A stretch of 64,000 bases of DNA from JAFLBI01 sp964616465 (GCA_964616465.1 CAZTTO010000008.1:1-64000), one strand, 5' to 3'. Shown: positions 37,027 through 47,143, counted from the first letter of the stretch. Numbers and translations: made by a program. The notes: generated by a model not told the origin, from the sequence alone.

Positions 37027-38213
37027 GTGAAACACTACAACAAAAAATTAGGCATAGATCCAATGAGCTGTTGAATGATTTCATTGGTATTAGAAGACAT
37101 TTGCATGCAAACCCCGAGTTAAGTCTTCAGGAAACTGCAACATCTGCCTATGTACAATCTAAATTGAAAGAAATGGATATTCCATTTCAAGTAATGGCTG
37201 GTACAGGTGTTGTTGGAATATTGAAGGGGGGTAAACCTTCAGATCGTGTTATTGCATTGCGTGCAGATATGGATGCATTGCCAATACATGAAGAGAACCA
37301 AGTGCCTTATGCTTCCACTGTCCCTGGCGTTATGCATGCATGCGGTCACGATGTGCATACGACTATATTATTAGGGGCTGCTAAAATATTAAAAGAGTTT
37401 GCATCAGAATGGGAGGGTACTATTAAATTGATTTTTCAATTAGGAGAAGAAAAGAATCCGGGTGGAGCTAGCTTAATGATCAAAGAAGGGGTTTTGGAAA
37501 ATCCGAAGCCACTGGGCATTATTGGTTTGCATGTTCATCCAGGATTAGAAGTTGGTAAGTTGAGTTTTCGTTCGGGTAGGGTAATGGCTAGTGCAGATGA
37601 AATTTATATTACTATCAAGGGTGCAGGTGGACATGCTGCTGCGCCTCATTTAACAGTTGATACTATTTTGGTAGCAAGCCATTTGATTACTTCCTTACAA
37701 CAAATCATTAGTAGGAATAATAACCCTGTTTCACCATCGGTATTATCCATCTGTTCCATTCAAGGTGGACATACAACCAATGTAATTCCTAGTGAAGTTA
37801 AATTAATGGGTACATTCCGTGCAATGGATGAAGCATGGCGATTTAAAGCGCATGATTTAATACGTAAGCAAACAGAATTGTTGGTAACAGCAATGGGTGC
37901 TACAGCTGATGTGCATATTGATGTTGGCTATCCAACAGTTGATAACGATCCAGTGCTTAATCAACAAGCTTGGGATTTAGCAAAAGAGATGATGGGTGAT
38001 GCTCAAGTGGAAGAAACAGAGATGCGCATGGGTGCAGAAGACTTTGGTTTTTACACACAACAAATTCCAGGTTGTTTTTTTCGCTTAGGTGTGCGAAATG
38101 AAGCAAAAGGAATAATTCATAATGTTCATACTCCTTTATTTGATATTGATGAAAGTGCTATTGCAATTGGAGTTGCAAATATGGCTTGGTTAGGTGCTAA
38201 GGTTAGATTCTAA
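37023..38213 (+). CDS. M20 family amidohydrolase/peptidase
   Basis: Zinc hydrolase of the M20D group (IAA-amino acid, hippurate or N-acyl amino acid hydrolases), 396 residues, no signal peptide. Metal-site and catalytic motifs are visible: ALRADMDALP, MHACGHDVHTT and LGEEKNPGGA; the dimerisation domain begins near GAGGHAAAPH. The substrate is not predictable. The start overlaps the SPOR gene by 4 bases (ATGA). Confidence 0.9.
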   Translation: MSETLQQKIRHRSNELLNDFIGIRRHLHANPELSLQETATSAYVQSKLKEMDIPFQVMAGTGVVGILKGGKPSDRVIALRADMDALPIHEENQVPYASTVPGVMHACGHDVHTTILLGAAKILKEFASEWEGTIKLIFQLGEEKNPGGASLMIKEGVLENPKPLGIIGLHVHPGLEVGKLSFRSGRVMASADEIYITIKGAGGHAAAPHLTVDTILVASHLITSLQQIISRNNNPVSPSVLSICSIQGGHTTNVIPSEVKLMGTFRAMDEAWRFKAHDLIRKQTELLVTAMGATADVHIDVGYPTVDNDPVLNQQAWDLAKEMMGDAQVEETEMRMGAEDFGFYTQQIPGCFFRLGVRNEAKGIIHNVHTPLFDIDESAIAIGVANMAWLGAKVRF

Positions 38214-38228
38214 AAATGAAACTTGACT

Positions 38229-40568
38229 ATGAAAAAAAATAATTCAAAGAGACAGGATGCGTTGGACTATCATGCAAAAGGTAGACCAGGTAAAATTGAA
38301 GTAATTCCTACTAAAGAAACAAAATCTCAAAGAGACTTATCGCTTGCATACAGTCCGGGTGTTGCAGAACCTTGTTTAGAAATTGCAGCCAATCCAGAAG
38401 ATGTATATAAATACACAGCAAAAGGAAATTTAGTAGCTGTTATAAGTAATGGTACTGCGGTGTTAGGACTAGGTGATATTGGTCCAGAAGCAGGTAAGCC
38501 AGTTATGGAAGGAAAAGGAGTGTTGTTTAAAGTGTTTGTGGATATTGATGTATTTGATATTGAAATCAATGAAAAAGATCCTGAAAAATTTGTTCAGATT
38601 GTAAAAGCATTAGAGCCAACATTTGGAGGTATTAATTTAGAAGATATTAAAGCACCTGAGTGTTTTTACATTGAGAAAAAATTAAAAGAGCAACTTTCTA
38701 TTCCAATTATGCACGATGATCAGCATGGTACTGCAATTATTAGCGCAGCTGCACTGTTGAATGCCGCAGAATTGCAAAAGAAGAAAATGGATAAGTTGCG
38801 CTTGGTCGTTAATGGTGCTGGAGCTGCGGCACTTTCCTGTTTGCACTTGTACATTGAGCTTGGGGTTAAGCGAGAGAATATTTTATTGTTCGATAGTAAA
38901 GGCGTTATTCATAAAGGAAGAACAGGAATAGATGAGGGTAAATTATTTTTTGCTACCGAAGAAAGTCATTGGACACTAGAATCTGCATTAAAGAATGCCG
39001 ATGTTTTTATTGGCCTAAGTGTGGGAAATGTAATTACACCTGCAATGGTTAAGAGCATGGCAAAGAATCCAATTGTATTTGCTATGGCTAATCCAGATCC
39101 GGAGATTAGTTATGAAGATGCAATGGGTGCAAGACCTGATGTAATTATGGCAACAGGAAGAAGTGATTATCCTAATCAGGTGAACAACGTGCTTGGATTT
39201 CCTTACATATTTAGAGGTGCGCTTGATGTAAGAGCTAAGAAAATTAATGAGGCTATGAAGCTAGCTGCTGTAAGAGCATTAGCAGAGTTAGCTAAAACAC
39301 CTGTGCCAGATATTGTGAACATGGCCTATAACCAAAAGAATATTTCATTTGGTAATGAATATATTATTCCAAAGCCAGTTGATCCAAGATTATTATCTAC
39401 AGTGGCTCCAGCAGTTGCAAAAGCTGCTATGGAAAGTGGAGTAGCACAAATAAATATTACTGATTGGAATGCTTATAAAGCTGAACTAGATAAAAGACTT
39501 GGACAAGATAATCAGTTGTTGCGCATTATTGGTAGTAAAGCAAGAAAAGAGCCAAAGCGTATTGTATTTGCAGAAGCTGATAATCAGAAAATTTTAAAAG
39601 CTGCAAGTATTGTGTATGAGGAAGGAATTGCATATCCAATTTTATTAGGTGATCCAAATAAGATTCAGCAAATAGCAGATTTAAATAATATTGATATTGC
39701 AGATATTCCAGTTATAGATCCGCGAAGCCCAGATATGGATGCACAAAGAGAACAGTTCGGTGAACTTTTCTTCAAAAAGCGCCAACGCAAAGGATACAAC
39801 CAGTATGAAAGTTATAAGATCATGAAAGATCGCAACCATTTTGGTTGTATGATGGTGGAAACAGGACAGGCAGATGCTGTATTATCAGGATTAACAAGAA
39901 ACTATGCAGAAGCTATTCGTCCTGCTTTACAAATTATTGGAACGGAAGAAGGCGTTCAGAAGATTGCAGGTATGTACCTAATGATTACCAAGAAAGGGCC
40001 ATTGTTTTTAGCAGATACAACCGTGAATTTTAATCCAACTGCTGAAGAATTAGCCGATATAGCTATGTTGGTGGCCAAGGAAGTACGCAACTTCAACTTA
40101 GTTCCTCGCATTGCAATGTTAAGCTTCAGTAATTTCGGGAGCAGTGATGCGCCAGAAGCAAGATTGGTTGCTGAAGCAACTGCCATATTAAAGGCTAAGC
40201 AACCTAACTTAATTGTAGATGGTGAAATGCAAGCTAGTTTAGCGTTTAATAAAGAGATTCTAAAAGATAACTATCCTTTCAGCGATTTAGTTGATCAAGA
40301 TGTGAATGTGCTCATTTTTCCTAATCTAACTGCTGGTAATGTTGCTTACAATCTTTTAAAAGATGTTGGAGGTGACGATGCAATTGGTCCAGTACTTCTT
40401 GGAATGAAAAAGCCAGTACATGTTTTACAACTAGGAAGTTCAGTTCGAAATATTGTAAATATGTCGCTTATTGCAGTAATTGATGCACAGACAAAACAAC
40501 ATAAGAATATTGAGGAAGAAGTGCAGAGAAGTAAATGGTGGCAAAAGCTAAAGAAAAAGAAGAGATAA
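38229..40568 (+). CDS. maeB: Bifunctional malic enzyme with phosphotransacetylase-like domain
   Basis: NADP-dependent malic enzyme converting malate to pyruvate and CO2. The 779-residue product has an N-terminal malic enzyme part (about 1-425) with SLAYSPGVAEPC, MHDDQHGTAII and the dinucleotide motif VVNGAGAAALSC. The C-terminal part (about 440-775) resembles phosphate acetyltransferase and in E. coli MaeB is regulatory (acetyl-CoA inhibition), not catalytic. The ATG at 38229 is used; a TTG two codons upstream is ignored. Confidence 0.95.
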   Translation: MKKNNSKRQDALDYHAKGRPGKIEVIPTKETKSQRDLSLAYSPGVAEPCLEIAANPEDVYKYTAKGNLVAVISNGTAVLGLGDIGPEAGKPVMEGKGVLFKVFVDIDVFDIEINEKDPEKFVQIVKALEPTFGGINLEDIKAPECFYIEKKLKEQLSIPIMHDDQHGTAIISAAALLNAAELQKKKMDKLRLVVNGAGAAALSCLHLYIELGVKRENILLFDSKGVIHKGRTGIDEGKLFFATEESHWTLESALKNADVFIGLSVGNVITPAMVKSMAKNPIVFAMANPDPEISYEDAMGARPDVIMATGRSDYPNQVNNVLGFPYIFRGALDVRAKKINEAMKLAAVRALAELAKTPVPDIVNMAYNQKNISFGNEYIIPKPVDPRLLSTVAPAVAKAAMESGVAQINITDWNAYKAELDKRLGQDNQLLRIIGSKARKEPKRIVFAEADNQKILKAASIVYEEGIAYPILLGDPNKIQQIADLNNIDIADIPVIDPRSPDMDAQREQFGELFFKKRQRKGYNQYESYKIMKDRNHFGCMMVETGQADAVLSGLTRNYAEAIRPALQIIGTEEGVQKIAGMYLMITKKGPLFLADTTVNFNPTAEELADIAMLVAKEVRNFNLVPRIAMLSFSNFGSSDAPEARLVAEATAILKAKQPNLIVDGEMQASLAFNKEILKDNYPFSDLVDQDVNVLIFPNLTAGNVAYNLLKDVGGDDAIGPVLLGMKKPVHVLQLGSSVRNIVNMSLIAVIDAQTKQHKNIEEEVQRSKWWQKLKKKKR

Positions 40569-40596
40569 CTATCTTTAAGCACGAATAAGAATAACC

Positions 40597-41334
40597 ATGC
40601 TATTTTTTCAACACTTTGGTGCCTTTTTAATCATGTTGCGGGGAATGTTCAGACGTCCTGAGAATCACCGTATGTATTGGAAAGAGCTTATGCACCAATG
40701 TGTTGAAATTGGCTATGGTGCATTGCCAATAGTATTGATCATATCTTTCTTTTTAGGAGCGGTAACTACAGTTCAAACAGCGTATCAATTAGTGAGTCCT
40801 CTTGTGCCAAAGCAAACAATTGCACAAATTGTTCGTGATAGTGTGATTTTAGAATTATCACCAACAGTTGTAAGTATTGTTCTTGCAGGTGTTGTTGGTA
40901 GTAAAATTGCAAGTGAACTTGGCAATATGCGTATTACCGAACAAATTGACGCATTAGAAATAATGGGCATTAACACAAAAAGTTTTTTAATAATGCCTAA
41001 AATTCTTGGATCACTTATTATTGTTCCATGTTTGATTGTTATTTCAGCTGTTGTTGCCATTTGGGGTGGTAGAATTGCGGGAGAAGCTGCAGGTATTTTG
41101 GCAAATGAAATTTATGATGCAGGCCTGCGTCAGAATTTGAATTTGTATAATATCAATTTTGCTCTATATAAGGCATACACATTTGCTTTTATCATTAGTA
41201 GTGTGCCAGCATATTATGGTTATCATGTAAAGGGTGGAGCACTTGAAATTGGTAGGTCTAGTACGAGTGCTGTTGTTGTAAGTTGTATTTTAATTTTATT
41301 GGCAGATTATGTTTTAGCCGCATTACTTTTATAG
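40597..41334 (+). CDS. MlaE-type ABC transporter permease
   Basis: Permease of the MlaE/YrbE family that moves lipids between inner and outer membrane. The 245-residue product has five to six hydrophobic helices; EQIDALEIMGINTKSFLIMPK is the family signature. The usual neighbours, an ATPase (MlaF) and an MCE protein (MlaD), do not follow; a DUF4442 gene does. The partners must be elsewhere, or the operon was split. Confidence 0.92.
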   Translation: MLFFQHFGAFLIMLRGMFRRPENHRMYWKELMHQCVEIGYGALPIVLIISFFLGAVTTVQTAYQLVSPLVPKQTIAQIVRDSVILELSPTVVSIVLAGVVGSKIASELGNMRITEQIDALEIMGINTKSFLIMPKILGSLIIVPCLIVISAVVAIWGGRIAGEAAGILANEIYDAGLRQNLNLYNINFALYKAYTFAFIISSVPAYYGYHVKGGALEIGRSSTSAVVVSCILILLADYVLAALLL

Positions 41335-41385
41335 AATTTGAATGTATGGTTGATTTGGATTAACTTGTATAAAATCAACTAAGAA

Positions 41386-41871
41386 ATGCATACAGGGTTT
41401 GATATATTCAGTAAAAGAATTCAATCTCGTTGGACCTCTAATTTATTTTTTCTGTTCAAGCTGCCCATGGCTTTTTTCTCTGGTTTGAAGGTTGTTCAAA
41501 TTTCAAGAGAGTCTTGTGCTGTTTCTATTCGTTATAAATGGATAAATCAAAACCCATTTCAATCGGTCTATTTTGCCGCTCAGTTGATGGCTGCAGAATT
41601 GTCAACAGGAGCATTAGCATTTGGTCAACTATACCAAAGAAAGCCTTCAGTTAGTATGTTGGTATTAAGTAATCGTTCACTGTTTCATAAAAAAGTAAAA
41701 GGGAAGCTAACGTTCACGTGTTCCGACGGTGGAATTATTGAGAACGCTATTCAAAAAACAATTGAGACCGGAGAACCAGTAACAGTTGAATGTTATGCTG
41801 CTGGTATGACAGAGGACGGGGTTTTAGCAACAGAGTGTTGGTTCACTTGGACTTTCAGAGCTAAAAAATAA
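41386..41871 (+). CDS. DUF4442 hot-dog-fold protein
   Basis: A 161-residue protein of the DUF4442 group, relatives of PaaI-type thioesterases. The central NPFQSVYFAAQLMAAELSTG helix replaces the usual HNHxGG-like motif, which fits DUF4442. Activity has not been assigned; an acyl-CoA thioesterase or a lipid-binding role is plausible next to a lipid transporter, but this is inference. Confidence 0.8.
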   Translation: MHTGFDIFSKRIQSRWTSNLFFLFKLPMAFFSGLKVVQISRESCAVSIRYKWINQNPFQSVYFAAQLMAAELSTGALAFGQLYQRKPSVSMLVLSNRSLFHKKVKGKLTFTCSDGGIIENAIQKTIETGEPVTVECYAAGMTEDGVLATECWFTWTFRAKK

Positions 41872-41876
41872 TACCT

Positions 41877-43280
41877 ATGCATATATCATTTCATGGAGCA
41901 GCCAAGATGGTTACAGGAAGTAAGCATATTCTTCATTTAGATGATGGAAGAAAAATTTTACTTGATTGTGGTATGTTTCAAGGAATGGGTAAGCAAACCA
42001 TTGATCTAAATAGCGATTGGGGATTCGATCCAGCATCAATTGATGCAGTTATTTTATCACATGCGCATATTGACCATTCTGGCTTATTACCTAAGTTGTA
42101 TAAAGATGGATATCGAGGACCTATTTATTGCACTCCAGCAACTGCAGCTTTAGCATCCGTTCTTTTGGAAGATAGCGCTCAGATACAACGCGATGATGCT
42201 CGATTTTATAACAAACGAAGAGCTAAACAAGGCTTGCCACCTGTTGAGCCGCTGTATGGAGTTGAAGATGCTTTATCAACTGCCGCTCAGTTTGTAGAAC
42301 ATGAATATGATAAAGAGTTTCAGGTATTAGATGGAGTAACATGTTTGTTTTCTGACGCAGGTCATATTATTGGGAGTGCCTCTATACATTTATCTGTTCA
42401 AACTAATGCAGGAAATAGAAGAGTAACATTTAGCGGGGATATTGGTAGGTATAGAGACGATATTTTAAGATCTCCTGCTCCGTTTAGTCAGGCTGATTAT
42501 ATAATTGTAGAAAGTACCTATGGTAATTCGTTACACGATGAAGTGCATGGAACAGTTGAGCAATTGTATAATTGGATTGAAAGAACTTGCATTCAAAAAA
42601 AGGGGAAGCTCATTATACCTGCGTTTAGTGTGGGTAGAACACAGGCATTGTTACTCGCTTTAAACCAACTCGATTTAGAGAACAGATTACATGGTATTTC
42701 AGTTATAGTTGATAGTCCCTTGAGTAAAGAGTCAACTGCTATTATTAAGCAATATCCTCAGTATTATAATAAGCGGTTGCGAAAATTGTTATTAGAAGAT
42801 GAAGATCCATTTGATTTCAAAGGGCTTCGATTTACTGAAAACAGTGATGAGAGTAAGGCGTTGAATGATTTACAAGAGCCTATGATAATTATTTCTGCAA
42901 GTGGTATGGCAGATGCGGGAAGGATTAAGCATCATATTATGAATAATATTCGTAATGCGAATAATACTATTTTAATAGTTGGGTATTGTGAGCCTAATTC
43001 TTTAGGTGGCAAACTTATGCGAGGCGAAAAAGAAGTGAAAATATTTGGAGATGTATATCAGGTTTCTGCCGAAGTAGGGGTGATGCGAGCAATGAGTGCG
43101 CATGGTGATTATGATGATTTGATGCAGTGGTTGGGCTGTCAGCACATTCCTTCAGTAAAAGAATTGTTTTTAGTTCATGGAGAAGAAGAAGTTATGCTGG
43201 ATTTTTATATGCGATTGAAGCGCAAAGGATTTCATGTTACAATACCCTCTTTGCATGCTCACTACAACTTAAATGATTGA
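41877..43280 (+). CDS. Metallo-beta-lactamase/beta-CASP nuclease-like protein
   Basis: A 467-residue member of the MBL plus beta-CASP family that includes RNA-processing exonucleases (CPSF73-like). The metal motif ILSHAHIDHSGLLP, the later DAGHIIGSASIHL, and the beta-CASP and RMMBL regions with PAFSVGRTQALLL and ISASGMADAGRIKHH are all intact. The likely role is RNA trimming. It starts 5 bases after the DUF4442 gene. Confidence 0.9.
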   Translation: MHISFHGAAKMVTGSKHILHLDDGRKILLDCGMFQGMGKQTIDLNSDWGFDPASIDAVILSHAHIDHSGLLPKLYKDGYRGPIYCTPATAALASVLLEDSAQIQRDDARFYNKRRAKQGLPPVEPLYGVEDALSTAAQFVEHEYDKEFQVLDGVTCLFSDAGHIIGSASIHLSVQTNAGNRRVTFSGDIGRYRDDILRSPAPFSQADYIIVESTYGNSLHDEVHGTVEQLYNWIERTCIQKKGKLIIPAFSVGRTQALLLALNQLDLENRLHGISVIVDSPLSKESTAIIKQYPQYYNKRLRKLLLEDEDPFDFKGLRFTENSDESKALNDLQEPMIIISASGMADAGRIKHHIMNNIRNANNTILIVGYCEPNSLGGKLMRGEKEVKIFGDVYQVSAEVGVMRAMSAHGDYDDLMQWLGCQHIPSVKELFLVHGEEEVMLDFYMRLKRKGFHVTIPSLHAHYNLND

Positions 43281-43289
43281 TGAAAGGAT

Positions 43290-44093
43290 ATGCCTTTTGT
43301 AGACATACATGGAAGCAGTTTTTATTATGAGGAATCTGGAAAGGGTGAACAGGTCATATTTTGTGCACATGCTTTCTTGTTCAATTCGACTATGTATGAT
43401 AATTTGATCAAATTATTGGGCACTGATTATAGATTTATTGCTTATGATCATCACTTTCATGGCAGAACAATTTCACATTCTACAAAGATTAACTTTGAAA
43501 CTTGGGTTGAAGAAATTGCTCTTTTAGTTAAAACTTTAGCTCCAGGCAAATCAGTTACTTTTATTGGATCTTCTTTAGGTGGAATAATTGGTGTGGCATT
43601 AGCAGTCAAATTTCCAGACTTAGTATCCCGACTAATTCTTTTGGGGACACCACTCAAAAATGAAACATTCATTGAAAGTATACCAATAAGGCTATTTAAA
43701 TTCTTCTTGCCTATTATTGGATTTAAGCCTTTTATAAAAGGACTTACCTTACAATACTTTGGAAAAAGTTTTAGAAATGATCCAATGAATGAAGCCGAAA
43801 TATCTTATTGGATGAGGACTGCTATGGAAAATTCAACTCGCGATATCCCTTTAATGATTTCTGCCATGTTGAAAAGGAATGATTATTCTAAAGGTATAGA
43901 TAAAATTGGCCAAGTTTGTATAATCTATGGAGATGAGGATTCTGCTGTTTCAAGAGATCGTATTAAAAGTTTATCAGCTCAAATCAACAGAAACGTTCTT
44001 CATGTTCTAGAAGGAGTTGGTCATCTTCCTGCGATTGAGCAGCCACAACTTGTAGCTCCGCTGATTCAGTCTTTTTTAAAAGCTTCCAATTAG
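43290..44093 (+). CDS. Alpha/beta hydrolase
   Basis: A 267-residue alpha/beta hydrolase. The nucleophile elbow is GSSLGGIIG, the acid probably lies in YGDEDSAVS and the base in GVGHLPAIEQP. No signal peptide. The order and length fit esterase/haloperoxidase-like enzymes, substrate unknown. It closes the secA-started run of same-strand genes. Confidence 0.85.
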   Translation: MPFVDIHGSSFYYEESGKGEQVIFCAHAFLFNSTMYDNLIKLLGTDYRFIAYDHHFHGRTISHSTKINFETWVEEIALLVKTLAPGKSVTFIGSSLGGIIGVALAVKFPDLVSRLILLGTPLKNETFIESIPIRLFKFFLPIIGFKPFIKGLTLQYFGKSFRNDPMNEAEISYWMRTAMENSTRDIPLMISAMLKRNDYSKGIDKIGQVCIIYGDEDSAVSRDRIKSLSAQINRNVLHVLEGVGHLPAIEQPQLVAPLIQSFLKASN

Positions 44094-44103
44094 ACTGTAA
44101 TGT

Positions 44104-44490
44104 TTACATTTTTATAACACTGAGAATTGTGATGAAGAGAACAGCAAGTACAATTATTAATGCTGCAAGCATGATTATTACAGTTTGTATTTGCATGAAT
44201 ACTTTTAAGCCAGAGAAGCCCTCACTAAGTAGATCTGGATTACTGGTGTTAAGTGCTTTATCAATTTTTTGTCCTCCCCAAAATAAATAACCATATAATA
44301 CCGCATACAACACTAGTTGCAATACTGCAATTGCAATAGCTCCTTTATCTAATAATATTGCTTGAAGCAATGAAACAATCCCGTCAGCTATGCCAATAAT
44401 TCCAAGGATTTTAGACCATTGAACTATACTTTTTAGCGTTTGATAAAAACGGAAATCAATTTGTAAGGTATCTTTTTGTTGTATTTCCAT
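44104..44490 (-). CDS. DUF5362-like membrane protein 1
   Basis: A 128-residue membrane protein with about four helices. It starts with a short polar segment and KSIVQWSKILGIIGI, and has a middle motif KALNTSNPDLLSEGFSGLKVFMQI before the last helix. The neighbouring gene has the same arrangement (FAKWSKIFFYLL ... SYLLEGFNYLKLFLMI), so the two are diverged tandem paralogues. Assignment to DUF5362 is from overall pattern; function unknown. Confidence 0.7.
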   Translation of the reverse strand: MEIQQKDTLQIDFRFYQTLKSIVQWSKILGIIGIADGIVSLLQAILLDKGAIAIAVLQLVLYAVLYGYLFWGGQKIDKALNTSNPDLLSEGFSGLKVFMQIQTVIIMLAALIIVLAVLFITILSVIKM

Positions 44491-44492
44491 GA

Positions 44493-44954
44493 TTATTTAA
44501 TTAAGAATGTTAGTGAGGTAAATAATAGACCAATTCCAGAGAGAATAGCGCTTATCATTAAAAATAATTTCAAGTAGTTGAAACCTTCTAAAAGGTAAGA
44601 TTCGTCATTATTTTTGAAGGATAGCTGTATGTTCTTTGCGCTTTTAAATAAAAGTCGCGTTATTAGAAAAGTGCCAATTCCAATAATTGTAATGATGATT
44701 ATTCCACTTGTCACAAATAGATTTGAATTTTTGTCTAGCATCTCAACTACACTTGCATCAATATCAAGACTCATTTCTTCTTTATTCTCACGAATCACTT
44801 TCATCATAGGTTTTAACCCAAAGGATACGAAAACGATTACTGTTCCAAGTAAACTGATTAATAAGTAAAAGAAGATTTTACTCCATTTAGCAAACTCAAG
44901 TAAATGAAACCTTGCTGAATTGGAAACTTCAATTGGCTCATTTTCTATATGCAT
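44493..44954 (-). CDS. DUF5362-like membrane protein 2
   Basis: A 153-residue membrane protein, paralogue of the gene 2 bases downstream. Shared motifs are AKWSKIFFYLL and LLEGFNYLKLFL. It has an extra charged loop (KVIRENKEEMSLDIDASVVEML) between helices 1 and 2. Probably co-transcribed and perhaps forming a complex with its partner (inference). Confidence 0.7.
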   Translation of the reverse strand: MHIENEPIEVSNSARFHLLEFAKWSKIFFYLLISLLGTVIVFVSFGLKPMMKVIRENKEEMSLDIDASVVEMLDKNSNLFVTSGIIIITIIGIGTFLITRLLFKSAKNIQLSFKNNDESYLLEGFNYLKLFLMISAILSGIGLLFTSLTFLIK

Positions 44955-45144
44955 AATTCTAATATTTCTTGAAAATTACTAAATAGCTGCATTTGTAATG
45001 TATTTTATCACCAGGAGTTGTAAGAAGTTAATTCTTATAGTCAGCATTTTGTCCATTTTATGGCTTTTTAAGAAATTTTTCAAGAAATTTATGTCATTTC
45101 CCAGTGAATTGCATCCTGTATGTAATTCAGCTAAAAGCAACTAT

Positions 45145-47118
45145 ATGAAAAGAATCATTCTTGTGGTATTCAGTCTTGTTTTACTGTCAGCCAGTGCATG
45201 GTCTCAGCGGAAAATGGCTTTTATGGTGGCAATTGGTAAGTACCCTCCAGGTGGAAGATGGGGTAATTTGAGCTCTGCCAATGATATGTATTACATTAAA
45301 CAGGCATTACTCAAGAATGGCTTTTTAGAAGCCAACATGGATAGCTTAAAAGACGAGCAGGCTACAAAAGCTGCAATAGTTGCAAGGTTAGATGCTTTTA
45401 TAGAAAAGCTAAAAGATGGTGATATTGTTTACTTTCATTTTTCTGGCCATGGTCAGCAAATAGAGGATGATAATGGTGATGAGGTAGATGGATACGATGA
45501 GGCTTTGGTGCCATACGATGCAAAAGCTATGTATGATGTGGTTACTTATAAAGGTCAAAACCATCTTCGAGACGATTTATTAAACGAAAAATTTACAAGA
45601 ATTAGAGAGCGCATTGGTAAAAATGGAAGTTTTATTGTTTTAATTGATGCTTGTCATTCAGGAACTGCTTCAAGGGGGACAGAATACAGAGTGAGTAGGG
45701 GTTTACCATCTCCATTTCAAAGTCCAGGATACAAACCCAAGGAGCAACTTAAAATTGGAGGTAGTTCTGCACGAGAATTAGGTTTTTTAAATCCCTCTTC
45801 GGTTAATTTGGGTAATATGATTGTTATAAGTGCATCTAGTCCAAGTCAAGTGAATTATGAAACAAAAGATGCGAATAATGTTGGAGTAGGTTCATTGTCA
45901 TTTGCTTTTGCAAAGGCAATTAGTAATTTGAAAGAAGGTGAAAACTATTCTTTATTGTTTGAAAAAATTCGAGCGCAAATTCAAGCTGATATTCCTACCC
46001 AAGTTCCAATGATTGAGGGCAATACCGATCAATTAATTTTCAATGGATCTTATTCACCTAAAATGGAATTACTTACATCCCAAAGATGGTTGCATGATAG
46101 TGCCTTTACTGTAAATATTGGGTACATGCAAGGTATAGGTAATGGAAGCACGGTTAAAATACTTGATGCTTCAAAACAGGTAATAACTACTGGTGTTATT
46201 CAGCAAGCAAATCCTTTTCAGAGTATTTGTGTTGCTGCAAAAGCACTTGACAAGCAGCAGGTTTATATTGTTGAGTTGGATGCAGTTCAATATGGAAGTT
46301 TTTCTGCAACAGTTTTTATACCTAATGTAGCACCGAAAGAAACAAAGTTGGTTGAGCTGGTGAATCAATTGAAGCAGAAAGTGAAAGATTATCCATTCTT
46401 ACAAATGTCTGAGAATGCAGATATGATGATAGAAGTAAAATGGGTAGATATGCAAACAAGAATGATACGTTTAGTTGATATGTTTGATAGCACTAGGTAT
46501 GTCAAAACCTATACAGGGAACGCTGCATTGACAGATGATGATTGGAAATTCTTTATGGAAGGAATTAAGCGATTGGCGCGTGTAAAATATTTCAGAAATA
46601 TTCAGGATGGCGGTGCTTTGGCGCAGGGTGTAAAAATGGAGGTTATTCCAAGGTCTAAACCTCAAGAAGCAGGTGATTTATTGATGAAACCCTTAGATCT
46701 ATTTGATTTAAGAATAACTAATAACAGTCCATTTGGTGTTTACTTTACCTTAGTAAATATCATGCCCAATAATGATGTAAAGGTTTTATTGCCTGATGAA
46801 TTTGAAGAGCCGCAAGACTATTTTCTTCGTCCGGGTGAAAGCAGGGTTATTGAAGAGGTTCAAGTAGATGAGGATACGCCAGAAGGGAAAGAGTTTTTCA
46901 AATTAATTCTTTCTCGATCACCAATGGATTTACGTGGTGTGTTAAATCGAAAGAAGACAAGAAGTGCGGGTGGCAATATGCAAACATTTGAGCAAGTGAT
47001 GGATGATATGTTTTCAGAATCGGTGGGTCAAAAAAATACTAGGTCATCTATGAGTAAAATGAAATTAGATGAAGTAGGTATAGTAACTACTGGATTTATC
47101 ATTGAAAGAAAAAAGTAA
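45145..47118 (+). CDS. Exported caspase-family protease with DUF4384-like C-terminus
   Basis: A 657-residue protein with a signal peptide (RIILVVFSLVLLSASAWSQ) and a caspase-fold domain (about residues 25-310). The catalytic dyad is intact: His102 in HFSGHGQQ and Cys170 in IDACHSGT. Acidic residues around DDNGDEVDGYDEALVP may bind calcium, as in metacaspases. The C-terminal region (about 500-620) with NNSPFGVYFTLVNIMPNNDVKVLLP resembles DUF4384, often fused to such proteases. The frame opens 49 codons earlier; 45145 is chosen because the signal peptide starts there. Its target is unknown; placement outside the cytoplasm argues against a simple suicide system. Confidence 0.88.
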   Translation: MKRIILVVFSLVLLSASAWSQRKMAFMVAIGKYPPGGRWGNLSSANDMYYIKQALLKNGFLEANMDSLKDEQATKAAIVARLDAFIEKLKDGDIVYFHFSGHGQQIEDDNGDEVDGYDEALVPYDAKAMYDVVTYKGQNHLRDDLLNEKFTRIRERIGKNGSFIVLIDACHSGTASRGTEYRVSRGLPSPFQSPGYKPKEQLKIGGSSARELGFLNPSSVNLGNMIVISASSPSQVNYETKDANNVGVGSLSFAFAKAISNLKEGENYSLLFEKIRAQIQADIPTQVPMIEGNTDQLIFNGSYSPKMELLTSQRWLHDSAFTVNIGYMQGIGNGSTVKILDASKQVITTGVIQQANPFQSICVAAKALDKQQVYIVELDAVQYGSFSATVFIPNVAPKETKLVELVNQLKQKVKDYPFLQMSENADMMIEVKWVDMQTRMIRLVDMFDSTRYVKTYTGNAALTDDDWKFFMEGIKRLARVKYFRNIQDGGALAQGVKMEVIPRSKPQEAGDLLMKPLDLFDLRITNNSPFGVYFTLVNIMPNNDVKVLLPDEFEEPQDYFLRPGESRVIEEVQVDEDTPEGKEFFKLILSRSPMDLRGVLNRKKTRSAGGNMQTFEQVMDDMFSESVGQKNTRSSMSKMKLDEVGIVTTGFIIERKK

Positions 47119-47143
47119 AAGTGACGCAAGCAGATTCCCTCAA

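Noticed and set aside
44998..45144. Longer N-terminus of the caspase protein
   Set aside because: The upstream 49 codons would put a second hydrophobic segment before a complete signal peptide starting at 45145.
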